The notes under the pieces: model-generated | Database searches by the model: none | Told to the model about the DNA's origin: nothing | What the model saw: the letters and a program-made list of their open reading frames with translations, nothing else | Made by a program: the position numbers and the translations under genes | Shown here: positions 9,994 to 19,204 of the stretch, piece by piece | Position numbering within the stretch: position 1 is the stretch's first letter | Layout: the number at the start of each line of letters is the position of its first letter | NCBI GenBank assembly: GCA_001695595.3 | Contig: MBPM02000036.1 | Span: 372,001 to 436,000 of the forward strand | Reading direction: 5' to 3' | Length of the DNA: 64,000 bases | Source: Plasmopara viticola | Taxonomy: Eukaryota > Oomycota > Peronosporomycetes > Peronosporales > Peronosporaceae

Positions 9994-11700
9994 TTAAAGC
10001 ATTTCACCGTCTAAGCGATCAGTAGACATAGACTGATCGTAACGACGAGTTTTAGACAATTTAAACGCAATTATAGATGCCGGAGACTGAGGTACATATG
10101 AATTTGTTATTCGAGAGCATTCTCCGATTAGAACACGCTGATTAACATCCCATATGTAAACAAAACAAACAAATTCAATGCAAATCTCATGCGATAGAGC
10201 TCCATTAAAAGCTCCGAGCTTCTTCACTTCGTCTTGGAACGATTTAAATGGGTAATCATATGTTTGATCGAACACATTTTCATCACCAACCATTACTTGA
10301 TAATTGAGACTGCTTGCTCCTAGCTGACAAGTCAATGGAGCACTGTCAAACGGGGTTTGATAAAGTTCCCATTGCGCTTACGAAATGACCACTGCTGATT
10401 TTACTGAATAGCATCAGACCAATGTATCTGATACTTTTTAAGCTAGAAGATGGTTGAGAGCTAAAAGGGGCGGTTCGCTGGAAGTTTTGTTCAAATAGTT
10501 TTGTTGACCAGTGACTGCTTTTGGTTTGAAATACTGGGGGTAGCATCGAGGTAATTGACATAACAGGTTTAGCAACAATTTGACCTTGATTCGCGAAATC
10601 ATAGAGAGAAATACATTGACAAGTCTTCGTTAAAGGGAAGATTTGACTAGAAGTCGAGATCTGTGTAATGTTGTCGGACATGACACCGAAAACTTCTCGG
10701 AGCGAGCCAGCGGCACCAGCTGTTTGTTTTGCACTTGATACCACTACCGGAAGCGTAGAGCAACCGTCCATGGAAAAAGAGGATAAGCTCATCAAGTCGC
10801 CAGTTGCGGTTGTGATACCAACAAAGTCGGTATTAAACCTCATCGTTAATTTGATTAGGAGGTTCACAACAAGATATAATTCATTAAAGATAGTACGGAG
10901 ATCAACGAAACGATTGTTAACATATGATACCACGTGATATCAACTCCTCCCGCGGTAGTAACGCCACCAACGTATTCACTAGTACCTTATTGCTGTATTT
11001 TACAAAAAGTTGCGCCACTTCGCATTGTCAGCCAATTTAGAGGGTTCGTTGCTGTGATCGTTGCTCCAGTGACATCAGAGGCGCCGATTTGTTGTGGATG
11101 TCAAATAAAACGCTAATTTAGTCCGTAATTAAGAGCCAGAGTTTTTTTGGAATTAAATTAGTAGCTACAGATGTGGCAGCATTAATTATATTATGCACAA
11201 AGCCATCTCCATGTGTTGCAGCGGTATTAGACTAACTACATCATCTTGAACAAAATAGCAGTCTACGCCGTTCCTTAACAAATCACCATCACACCATTCG
11301 GTTTGAGTACGCAATTTTTTCTTTATAGTTATGCTCGTAATGACACGTTTACCGTTGATATCAACTGCTAATTTATCTCAGATGTTGGATATACCAGCCT
11401 TTAATCCGATTGCAAAACGAATTATAGTATCATTAAGAGCAGAGGCAGACGTATTTTTAACCGTTACTGGATACGAAACGACCACATATGCATCTCGAAG
11501 ACTTCCGTAGCCAGTCGATCCCTTTAGTTGCGAAGTCGCATAATTGTTGACAGTTTCTGGTTGATTTGAACCCTTGTTGTCATCAACGACGTTTACAACA
11601 CGCTTGTCATTGCTGGCACTGCCAACTAGATCAGGATTAGTTGTTGAATCGATTCAAAAAGAAAACTGAGTGTCATCACGCATCACTGAAATTGAATGTT
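9994..11700 (-). pseudogene. Decayed capsid-like protein (endogenous viral or polinton-like element)
   Basis: Minus-strand fragments in changing frames run from about 11,700 to 9,994. Visible blocks are LRDAYVVVSYPVTV (about 11,500-11,455), DKLAVDINGKRVITS (about 11,380-11,340), QTEWCDGDLLRNG (about 11,310-11,270), a long open piece at 10,933-10,346, and NYQVMVGDENVFDQ (about 10,300-10,260) in the last open piece (10,335-9,994). The order of a smooth beta-rich start, then D.L.V.LNGK, then TEW...DL...G, is what I associate with jelly-roll major capsid proteins of eukaryotic DNA viruses and polinton-like elements. This rests on pattern memory, not on a search. Numerous stops and frameshifts mean it is dead. 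No packaging ATPase, polymerase or integrase of such an element was seen alongside. Confidence 0.35.
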
Positions 11701-11719
11701 GATGTATCATTGGCTGTAT

Positions 11720-12880
11720 GCAAGCATTACATAATGATTCTAAAGCTATATAATTTCGGTGAATAGACTGCTAATGAACAACAAGAGCAAGTAAGTCAGC
11801 TGAACATTCATATTGTTAGGATAGTAGATTTTAGAAATATTAGAGCGAAGATCGAGAGCCCCAGGCTTAAGAGCGAACTCTCTAGCCGTCAGGCTTTTCG
11901 AGCTCCCCTGGGATATAGAAGCTATATTATGTTACTTCGATCAGACTCAGGTGTAGGCCATCAGGTTTGTGTGTGCAACAATAAATACTTTAATTTGATG
12001 GATTAGGGGCCTCCAAAAATTCTGGGTGATATGTAATACTAAGCACTTTCAAGGGACCTATTACAATTATTGTGGTATTTGGAGTCTTTTGCATCTTCAA
12101 AGCAAACAACAAAATCAACCTAATTTATTAAGGCATTTTCCAATTTGAATACAGAAGTTTCGCTTCGTTAATATAGTTAATGCATCGAATTAGACGTTGT
12201 AGAAAGACGGGAGGTGAGGAAGTCGCTCTTAGAGATGTTCAGGGAATCTATGCAATCATGAAATATCTGGAGTTCTTGTGTTCTATATTGGCTAAAAGAA
12301 GTTGAAACATCCACTTCCAAATACTTCGATGAAAAGGTTTCATGAAAGATAGAATAGCTTTGCTCAAAGATAAATTTGTTAGGAGATTATCTCGAAATGC
12401 AATTAACAATACTGAATGCCAGACACAAATAATGGTGCATTATTACTGGACGCAAACGTATGTTGCGTAAAACAACTATTGAAAACATTCAGCACGATCA
12501 AGTCGATGGAGTTGTGTTCAAATATTCCGACAATAACGACAAAATACGTGCTTTTCCGCATTAGCGTGCTGAACTGATACTTGTAGATATTTGCACGAAT
12601 TATATCAAATACTTAACAAAGCTGTATCATGTCAAATATTGAATGCTTTTCTATTTTCAGGTCGGTCTGACGACCGCTCAAACTTCGTTCGGATCCTTAT
12701 ATAAATCACTCGTTATTTTGGTTTCTGCCGATTCATGTAGTTCAACATCGTCAACACAGTCAGTGTCATCGGTATCGGATGTACGTAATATTCATGCTTT
12801 TTGTGTCGATATAAATAAGGGAGAATGGAAAAAATACCTTTTTTCAAATTGAATGGATTTTTTTTCTTTAAATGGTAAGA
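11720..12880. other. No gene recognised
   Basis: A/T-rich sequence without a convincing coding frame. A 69-aa ORF at 12,643-12,852 is serine-rich and matches nothing I know. Confidence 0.4.
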
Positions 12881-12883
12881 AAT

Positions 12884-13900
12884 CTACCTTGAATCACAAC
12901 TTTTTCGCCGAAAAGAATAAAACCTACCTTCGAAGTAAATTAACTTTTTAAAAGAAAATGTGCAAATAAATATACTCAACTCACTAGAAAGAATACTTTT
13001 ATGCTGCGCTTTACTGGTGCATCGACGCTTGCTGTGTCCCACTTGACAACAGCTGCCGCATCGATAAACACTTTTCGGCGCGCCAACTTTTGATGAAGCA
13101 TGCTGTGATTTGATTCGCTTTTTTTGGGGTCGACGTTTTCTTTTGGACAAATTTGTGGAAGATGCTCACTCCTTACCAATTCACTTTCTGTCACAAATGG
13201 TTTCACTATGAGTGCTTCATCGTAGGCAAGTAGATACGTTTTGGTTGACCACATATCCCCAAATAACAACTCTGCTCGTGACAGCTGATTTGAAAACTTG
13301 AGTGCTGCTATGAGATGTCGCGTTGAGGCATCCATATTCTTCACATGACCGCATGTGCAGGTACCACTGGTACCGTTTACCTCGACAGCATACTCCATTG
13401 TCTTGTTTGTTCCAATTTGGACCAAAACAACAAACTATGTAGTTGAGCTTGGACATGACTCATTTGTTTCCTCGTACATCATTGAAGTGATACAACTGGC
13501 AGCATAAGAGGTGACCACACCCCATTGTTTGGTCTATCCAGCAAATTCGAGTCACTTCGTACCGACATAGCGTTCAATTGCCATCATACAATCCAAGATT
13601 GACATTTTACGAATGATTTCAGCGCGTTGTTCATAAAATCGACGTTATTGGAAGTAAGCATTCCATATCGTGAGCATGGACTATTGGCAATAGACCACTT
13701 CCTAAAAGCCAACGTCAGCCAGCCATTTAACTGCCCTACGATCTAGCTTTTTCAGCTCTTCTTCTTTGGTTATGTACGATTGCCTGGTCAGTGCACGTGC
13801 TAAGCTCCATCTATGTTTTCTCAACGTCTTGTTTCTAAACTTAGGATTGAAATTCTCCATAAGGTAACGTAAGCAAAAGAGGTATCCCTTCGCCATTTTC
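12884..13900 (-). pseudogene. MULE transposase C-terminal remnant (SWIM and CCHC zinc motifs)
   Basis: The best-preserved piece, 13,425-12,976, has GTCTCGHVKNMDASTRHLIAAL, a SWIM-type zinc motif (CxCx(n)xH; the third ligand region is altered). An overlapping frame (13,150-12,884) follows with a basic stretch KRKRRPQKKRIKSQ and then CGSCCQVGHSKRRC, a CCHC knuckle. SWIM plus a terminal CCHC knuckle is the normal C-terminal order in FAR1-related Mutator-like transposases, and the same order is seen at 53,010-55,050. A piece at 13,896-13,702 and the broken stretch between extend it upstream. The catalytic domain is absent. Confidence 0.6.
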
Positions 13901-13977
13901 TTTCATTGCTGGCACTTATCTTTTGTCACGATCAGATATTAGGAAGGCTAGAAGTACAGGTAAATGCCGGGACATAA

Positions 13978-14440
13978 CATATAAAGGACGCGCTGCTTAA
14001 CAGCTTGTCCAATGAGTGCACTATACCTGTTTATTACTTAACTCAAACAAAGAAGTTGATTATAATTTTCACTAATATTTGTTCACATAGAAGCAGGGTT
14101 AGCGATGTCACATAGCCTTTCCAGCGCCTCATGGTTCGTCACACCTCAAGGCTAACAATTAAAGCAATCACCCTAGTACACGCTAACGAGATATTGTCCA
14201 TAGCTTTCAATCAGCTAAACCGACATGTTAAGCTTGCACAGCTTACGCATCGACAGGGTTTGCATCTTGTTATTAATGGGCTGATGTCTTATAGCGTACA
14301 CGAGAGCACTTGGTATGGATGAGAGAGGGTCAGATGACCATTTTCGAAAAGGTCAATTTGTCTTGAAATGAAGCTGACTGAGTATAAAAACAGCAACTAT
14401 CTGATCTCGTAAAAGGTCGGCAGATTCGAATAGCAGGGCA
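13978..14440 (+). pseudogene. Ty3/gypsy pol remnant with internal deletion, copy B
   Basis: This is the left-arm counterpart of the gypsy fossil at 19,205-21,393, in opposite orientation. It retains an RT-side piece (13,978-14,220) joined directly to an integrase C-terminal piece (14,220-14,440, the region matching a VHASTGF.P.Y-like motif). The RNase H and integrase core between them are deleted. Confidence 0.6.
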
Positions 14441-14509
14441 AGAATGCGATCCCAATTCCTCAGATTATTTGTCATTGCTTTACCAAGTGACCACTATGTA
14501 GAACCTCGA

Positions 14510-14985
14510 AAATGCCACTTTTCCTACTTTTGAAGAGGCGGAAAGCTCTGTTAAGGCTTTTGCCAAATTGAACGGCTTTGCTGTGAGACTCAATCGGACC
14601 AAAAAGAGCAAAACAGGTGAATTAAGGAAGGTTTGGCTCGGATTGGTTGTTACAAGAAAAAGGGTAATGGCATACGGAACACATCTACGTTAAAAACGAG
14701 CTGGCAATGGCTGGCTATTGTGGAACGCGTCTTGCAGCAATCTGGTAACTACTTATGAGACATGAAGGTAATGTGTGGCGCGCATTCTGGACATGAGGCC
14801 GCCTCTGACCCCGCGGCCTAAGCGGTCAACCGGACGCTAAACCCGCAAAAAGAGATCATCATTTCTACGATGACCAAAGCTGGCGCACCCCCTCGTACTA
14901 TCCTTGCCACACTTCGTCAAAGGATTCCTGCCTGTCTTGTACTCTGGAAGGATATCGGCAACGCAAGACAAAAGGTACCAATGTT
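14510..14985 (+). pseudogene. FAR1/MULE transposase N-terminal fragment, left arm
   Basis: Plus-strand frames give TFEEAESSVKAFAKLNGFAV, then RLNRTKKSKTGELRKVWL, then (after a frameshift) TMTKAGAPPRTILATLRQ and LVLWKDIGNARQK. This is the order of a FAR1-type DNA-binding domain and linker of Mutator-like transposases: a basic zinc-type domain, a helix with AG.PP..IL..LR, then KDI.N.R. Compare the 53-kb copy (ATKQDIYNLKKRDRAQFL). The frame ends just before the PEPCK fragment, which lies in convergent orientation. Catalytic DDE, SWIM and CCHC regions are missing. A mirror copy lies at 18,620-19,100 (minus). Confidence 0.6.
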
Positions 14986-15016
14986 CAATTCTTTCATATT
15001 GAAATTATGCATGCAA

Positions 15017-15605
15017 CTAATACATCACCGGGCCGTAACAGGATAGATCCTTGCCTGGCAGAATAAATTCCCTGTAGTTCTGTTTAAACGAGACGGCCAA
15101 ATTGTGAGCTATATCGCTGAACGCACTCTTGTCCGTCCACGCGTCTCTTGGATTCAACATCTCAGATGGCACGCCTTCCACGAATGTGGGAATCTTAAAG
15201 CCAAATACAAGATCTTTAACAAACGCTGCTCTTTCGAAACTGCTGTCAAGCACTACATCTACACACTTGCGCCAAAGCCCCCTAGAACGCCGCTTGTGGC
15301 TCCGTAATGCCGCGTTCCGTATCCGCCACCTTGGCCGAGTAACCCGACAAGAAATGGTACTTCGCCTGACCTGTTGACAACTTTGATACAGGGGGAAGCA
15401 CGCCGTACATATCGCACGTGAGAAAAATGATGACACTCGGATAAATGTCACGAGATTGAGGTTGATGGCGGGGAAGGTGGGAAATTGGATACGATACGCG
15501 ACCATATTTTGTCTTGCTTGAGTTGAAATAGTCGAGTTCATTATTAGCGTCGATCTACACAATTTCAAGCAAGGCATCCGAGCAAATCGCAATTTTTTCT
15601 TTACT
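15017..15605 (-). pseudogene. ATP-type phosphoenolpyruvate carboxykinase fragment, left arm
   Basis: Minus-strand frames match the C-terminal third of ATP-dependent PEPCK (oxaloacetate + ATP to PEP, CO2 and ADP; gluconeogenesis). Pieces are FSKEKIA (family FS..RIN-like region), a GVL.PVSKL stretch, [17 protein letters not shown] and ITEPQAAF, then IPTFVEGVPSEMLNPRDAW close to the C-terminus. The segment between ITEPQ and the last block is shortened, and stops and frameshifts interrupt the frame. It is a gene fragment, not an allele; the N-terminal two thirds and the P-loop region are absent. Its mirror copy lies at 17,990-18,580. Confidence 0.75.
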
Positions 15606-15909
15606 CAAATTAATCCTGTACTTTGATTGGTCAGCATAAAGAGGGGGTGTAGCTCGAGGCAGGGGGGGTGTAGCTATAGGCGCTTCCATATTTCATCGGT
15701 CCTAGTGACCTAAAAACGTTGCTCTGGTGACCTTGTTTAAGAGCTGGGCTGACAAGTATCGACGGATATCTCGTTAGCATGTCTTTATGCACTGTGACTC
15801 ATAATCTAGACTTGATTGTTAGAACCTTTTAGCTACTTAGCTTTGTGACCGGCAATCGATACATGCATACGAGACTGTTCATCTTTATGTTCCTAGTACT
15901 GGACCGGAT

Positions 15910-17480
15910 CTATTCTTGCACGGCCAGCTGTGTTACAGCGACTCAAGTGCTAATACAGGCGTCTTCTCTCTACAATTGTCTAACTATCGTCAGCCACGAA
16001 ACGCGCGATCCCCTTTTAATCGGCAATTTTTCTTTGCAACAAAAGCATGACATTGATAATGGCTTCTTTAATGCTTTTCTTCTCCACACGCCGATAATAC
16101 GCCACAAAATATTTTAACACATTCTGAGCACCGGAACTTGAGCATTGTCAGAAATAAGATTACCCAAAATCAATTTGGGATGCGAGTCCAGCTCTAGAAG
16201 TTTTAACTGGGACGAAAAATCGGGAAGGTACTGCGCCATATTATGTGCATATTTTTTTACGATGGGGCGCTGAACTTGTTCCAAAGAATTAATGCGCTTT
16301 GCTGTTCGCTCAAGCTTCTGAAATAGATAAATCACTTTATCAAACGAATGCACCGGGTTTAGCAAATCAAACACTTGATCGCCATTATATGAACTTGATT
16401 TCACATATGAAGCGACAGACAAAATTGCTTTTGCAATTTGGGAAATCTACCCGGTGCAATCTTCCTGCCTAAAAGTTCCGAGCGTCTAAACGCGTCTTCA
16501 GGAAACCACTGCCACGTGTCTCGCACATTCGCTGCAAGATTCTTAGTGTGGTATTTCACATCTCCCAACACATTTTCAAGCGCATTGGACTCGAACATGA
16601 CCTGCGCACGTGGCATTGACATTGCTACAGATTATAATAAACAAAGCTGCCAAGGCTAAAATCGAAACCGTCCAACTTCAAGTACATATTGACGTAATCT
16701 AGCCACGCAGTTAACAGAGCCACATCGTTAATACCGAGTGGAGCTTGCTTTTCTTTAAAGCCCAATACCTTGAAAATGGCTGTTGGTAATTCCTTGTGAA
16801 GAAGCCATTCATTATGTACGAGATCCTTAGTGATCGAATCCGTGACCATATACGTCAGCATATCCATAGCAAAAGTCTCCAAATCTTTTCGCGTCGATAG
16901 AAGTCAAATAGAGTCACTGCTTGTAAATACGGATCAAATAGAGATGGATTGTGGAGCGGAAAACGTCGATTTTGAACTCTCACGTGTGAATGTGTGCGGC
17001 CAGAAATCTCAAAAGCTCCTTGTTATTAAATGCTGCGTAATGTGAACCCGTCGTGTCCTTAGACCTAAATTTTATAATACAGGAAAAACACAAAGTAAGC
17101 TTGGGGTCGTGACTCATTCTGACTGGGTCCATGCCTTGATGAAAGATGCTTTGAAGGTTCAAGCACGAAAAAACAGTCTTTGGGTGGACTGGTGATCTAT
17201 TGAATGCCAACGCTCATGTTCCATCATCGTGGCTACACTTCCCCCACTTTGGTGCATTAATTCGTTCTTCGAACGGCTCGATATTTTTTGAATCTCCAAG
17301 CCTTTTTCAAAGTTCTAATCAATCATGTGCACCGCTGATTGACTGAGGAATCCACCCTTTCATTTCCTCTTGCTTCCCCGTTCTTGACATTGATTGAGGA
17401 CTTGTCTTTACCATGCACCTCATCGATGGTTTCTGCTCTTGTTGGGATCTTGTTGGTCGTGGCTACAGCTTGCGAGGCGT
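15910..17480 (-). pseudogene. Effector-family pseudogene spanning the inverted-repeat spacer
   Basis: Minus-strand pieces follow the full effector order: a KDKSS...GNEEAR-like linker (about 17,420-17,360), HPKTVFSCLNLQSIF (about 17,190-17,145), FNNKELLRFLAAHIHT, DMLTYMVTDSITKDLV (16,862-16,815), ALLTAWLDYVNMYL, FESNALENVLGDVKYHTKNL, HSFDKVIYLFQKLERT and the C-terminal VSWLTIVRQL region, ending at TAG 15,912-15,910. The signal peptide is missing. At least four frameshifts and several stops are present. The spacer of the inverted duplication (16,107-17,507) is nearly all this gene, and its 3' end lies in the left arm. Confidence 0.75.
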
Positions 17481-17507
17481 TCCCTGTGTCGGTCTTTTAA
17501 TTGCATC

Positions 17508-17707
17508 TTGTGTGGCGTATTATCGGCGTGTGGAGAAGAAAAGCATTAAAGAAGCCATTATCAATGTCATGCTTTTGTTGCAAAGAAAAATTGCCGATTA
17601 AAAGGGGATCGCGCGTTTCGTGGCTGACGATAGTTAGACAATTGCAGAGAGAAGACGCCTGTATTAGCACTTGAGTCGCTATAACACAGCTGGCCGTGCA
17701 GGAATAG
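17508..17707 (+). pseudogene. Effector 3'-end fragment duplicated in the right arm
   Basis: This mirror copy of the last part of the spacer effector reads VAYYRRVEKKSIKEAIINVM, then the VSWLTIV region with a frameshift, to the TAG at 17,705-17,707. The breakpoint lies within TGTGGCGTATTATCGGCGTG, shared by both arms; sequence to its left belongs to the effector 5' region in the opposite orientation. Confidence 0.7.
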
Positions 17708-17989
17708 ATCCGGTCCAGTACTAGGAACACAAAGATGAACCATCTCGTATGCATGTATCGATTGCCGGTCACATAGCTAAGTAGCTAAAAGGTTCTAACA
17801 ATCTAGTCTAGATTATGAGTCACAGTGCATAAAGACATGCTGACGAGATATTCGTCGATACTTGTCAACCCAGCTCTTAAACACTGCCACCTGAGCAACG
17901 TTTTTTGGGTCACTAGGACCGATGAAATATGGAAGCGCCTACAGCTACACCCCCTCTTTATGCTAACCAATCATAGTACAGGATTAATT

Positions 17990-18580
17990 TGAGTAAAGAA
18001 AAAATTGCAATTTACCCGGATGCCTTGCTTGAAATTGTGTAGATCGACGCTAATAATGAACCCGACTATTTCAACTCAAGCAAGACAAAATATGGTCGCG
18101 TATCGTATCCAATTTCCCACCTTCCCCGCCATCAACCTCAATCTCGTGACATTTATCCGAGTGTCATCATTTTTCTCACGTGCGATATGTACGGCGTGCT
18201 TTCCCCTGTATCAAAGTTGTCAACAGGTCAGGCGAGGTACCATTTCTTGTCGGGTTACTCGGCCAAGGTGGCGGATACGGAACGCGGCATTACGGAGCCA
18301 CAAGCGGCGTTCTAGGGGGCTTTGGCACAAGTGTGTAGATGTAGTGCTTGACAGCAGTTTCGAAAGAGCAGCGTTTGTTAAAGATCTTGTATTTGGCTTT
18401 AAGATTCCCACATTCGTGGAAGGCGTGCCATCTGAGATGTTGAATCCAAGAGACGCGTGGACGGACAAGAGTGCGTTCAGCGATATAGCTCACAATTTGG
18501 CCGCCTCGTTTAAACAAAACTACAGGGAATTTATTTTGCCAGGCAAGGACCTATCCTGTTACAGCCCGGTGATGTGTTAG
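17990..18580 (+). pseudogene. ATP-type PEPCK fragment, right arm
   Basis: Same content as 15,017-15,605 in mirror orientation: FSKEKIAIYPDALLEIV, then a stop, the [10 protein letters not shown] stretch, [25 protein letters not shown], and KIPTFVEGVPSEMLNPRDAW near the end. HFLSGY and the GVP.E.LNPR stretch are signature regions of ATP-PEPCK. Premature stops, the missing N-terminal two thirds and an internal deletion make it non-functional. Confidence 0.75.
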
Positions 18581-18619
18581 TTGCATGCATAACTTTAATA
18601 TAAGAAATTATATCAGAGA

Positions 18620-19100
18620 AGATTGGTACCTTTTGTCTTGCGTTGCCGATATCCTTCCAGAGTACAAGACAGGCAGGAATACTTTGACGAAGTGTGGCAA
18701 GGATAGTACGAGGGGGTGCGCCAGCTTTGGTCATCGTAGAAATGATGATCTCTTTTTGCGGGTTTAGCGTCCGGTTGACCGCTTAGGCCGCGGGGTCAGA
18801 GGCGGCCTCATGTCCAGAATGCGCGCCACACATTACCTTCATGTCTCATAAGTAGTTACCAGATTGCTGCAAGACGCGTTCCACAATAGCCAGCCATTGC
18901 CAGCTCGTTTTTAACGTAGATGTGTTCCGTATGCCATTACCCTTTTTCTTGTAACAACCAATCCGAGCCAAACCTTCCTTAATTCACCTGTTTTGCTCTT
19001 TTTGGTCCGATTGAGTCTCACAGCAAAGCCGTTCAATTTGGCAAAAGCCTTAACAGAGCTTCCCGCCTCTTCAAAAGTAGGAAAAGTGGCATTATCGAGG
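18620..19100 (-). pseudogene. FAR1/MULE transposase N-terminal fragment, right arm
   Basis: Mirror copy of 14,510-14,985. The clearest piece is MTKAGAPPRTILATLRQ followed by CLVLWKDIGNARQKVP (about 18,734-18,630); the FAR1-type basic region with LNRTKKSKTGELRK-like residues lies near 19,050-18,980 in another frame. It abuts the PEPCK fragment tail to tail. Confidence 0.6.
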
Positions 19101-19204
19101 TTCTACATAGTGGTCACTTCGTAAAGCAATGACAAATAATCTGAGGAATTGGGATCGCACCCTTGCCCTGCTATTCGAATCTGCCGACCTTTTACGAGAT
19201 CAGA

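Larger units (their letters stand above)
13978..16106. repeat. Left arm of a large inverted duplication
   Basis: The arm is the reverse complement of 17,508-21,045 apart from an internal deletion: at about 14,220 it jumps from the counterpart of 20,801 to the counterpart of 19,385, losing about 1.4 kb of gypsy sequence. It carries, from left, gypsy remnant, MULE N-terminus, PEPCK fragment and effector 3' end. Arms differ by few substitutions. One extra tandem copy of a GGGGGTGTAGCT-containing 20-bp unit is present near 15,640-15,680 only in this arm. Confidence 0.85.

Noticed and set aside
11860..11945. Possible hairpin GCCCCAGG ... CCCCTGGG
   Set aside because: Only about six to seven pairs with a loop of about 40 bases and no adjacent gene; not convincing as a terminator or RNA.
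15104..15377. Plus-strand ORFs of 67 and 82 aa over the left PEPCK fragment (and their mirror at 18,220-18,517)
   Set aside because: They are antisense shadows of the PEPCK fragment, which explains their apparent conservation in both arms.
15845..16117. 90-aa ORF with a hydrophobic start, mirrored at 17,497-17,772
   Set aside because: It looks like a small secreted protein but is the antisense of the effector C-terminus and 3' flank; conservation is due to the inverted duplication.
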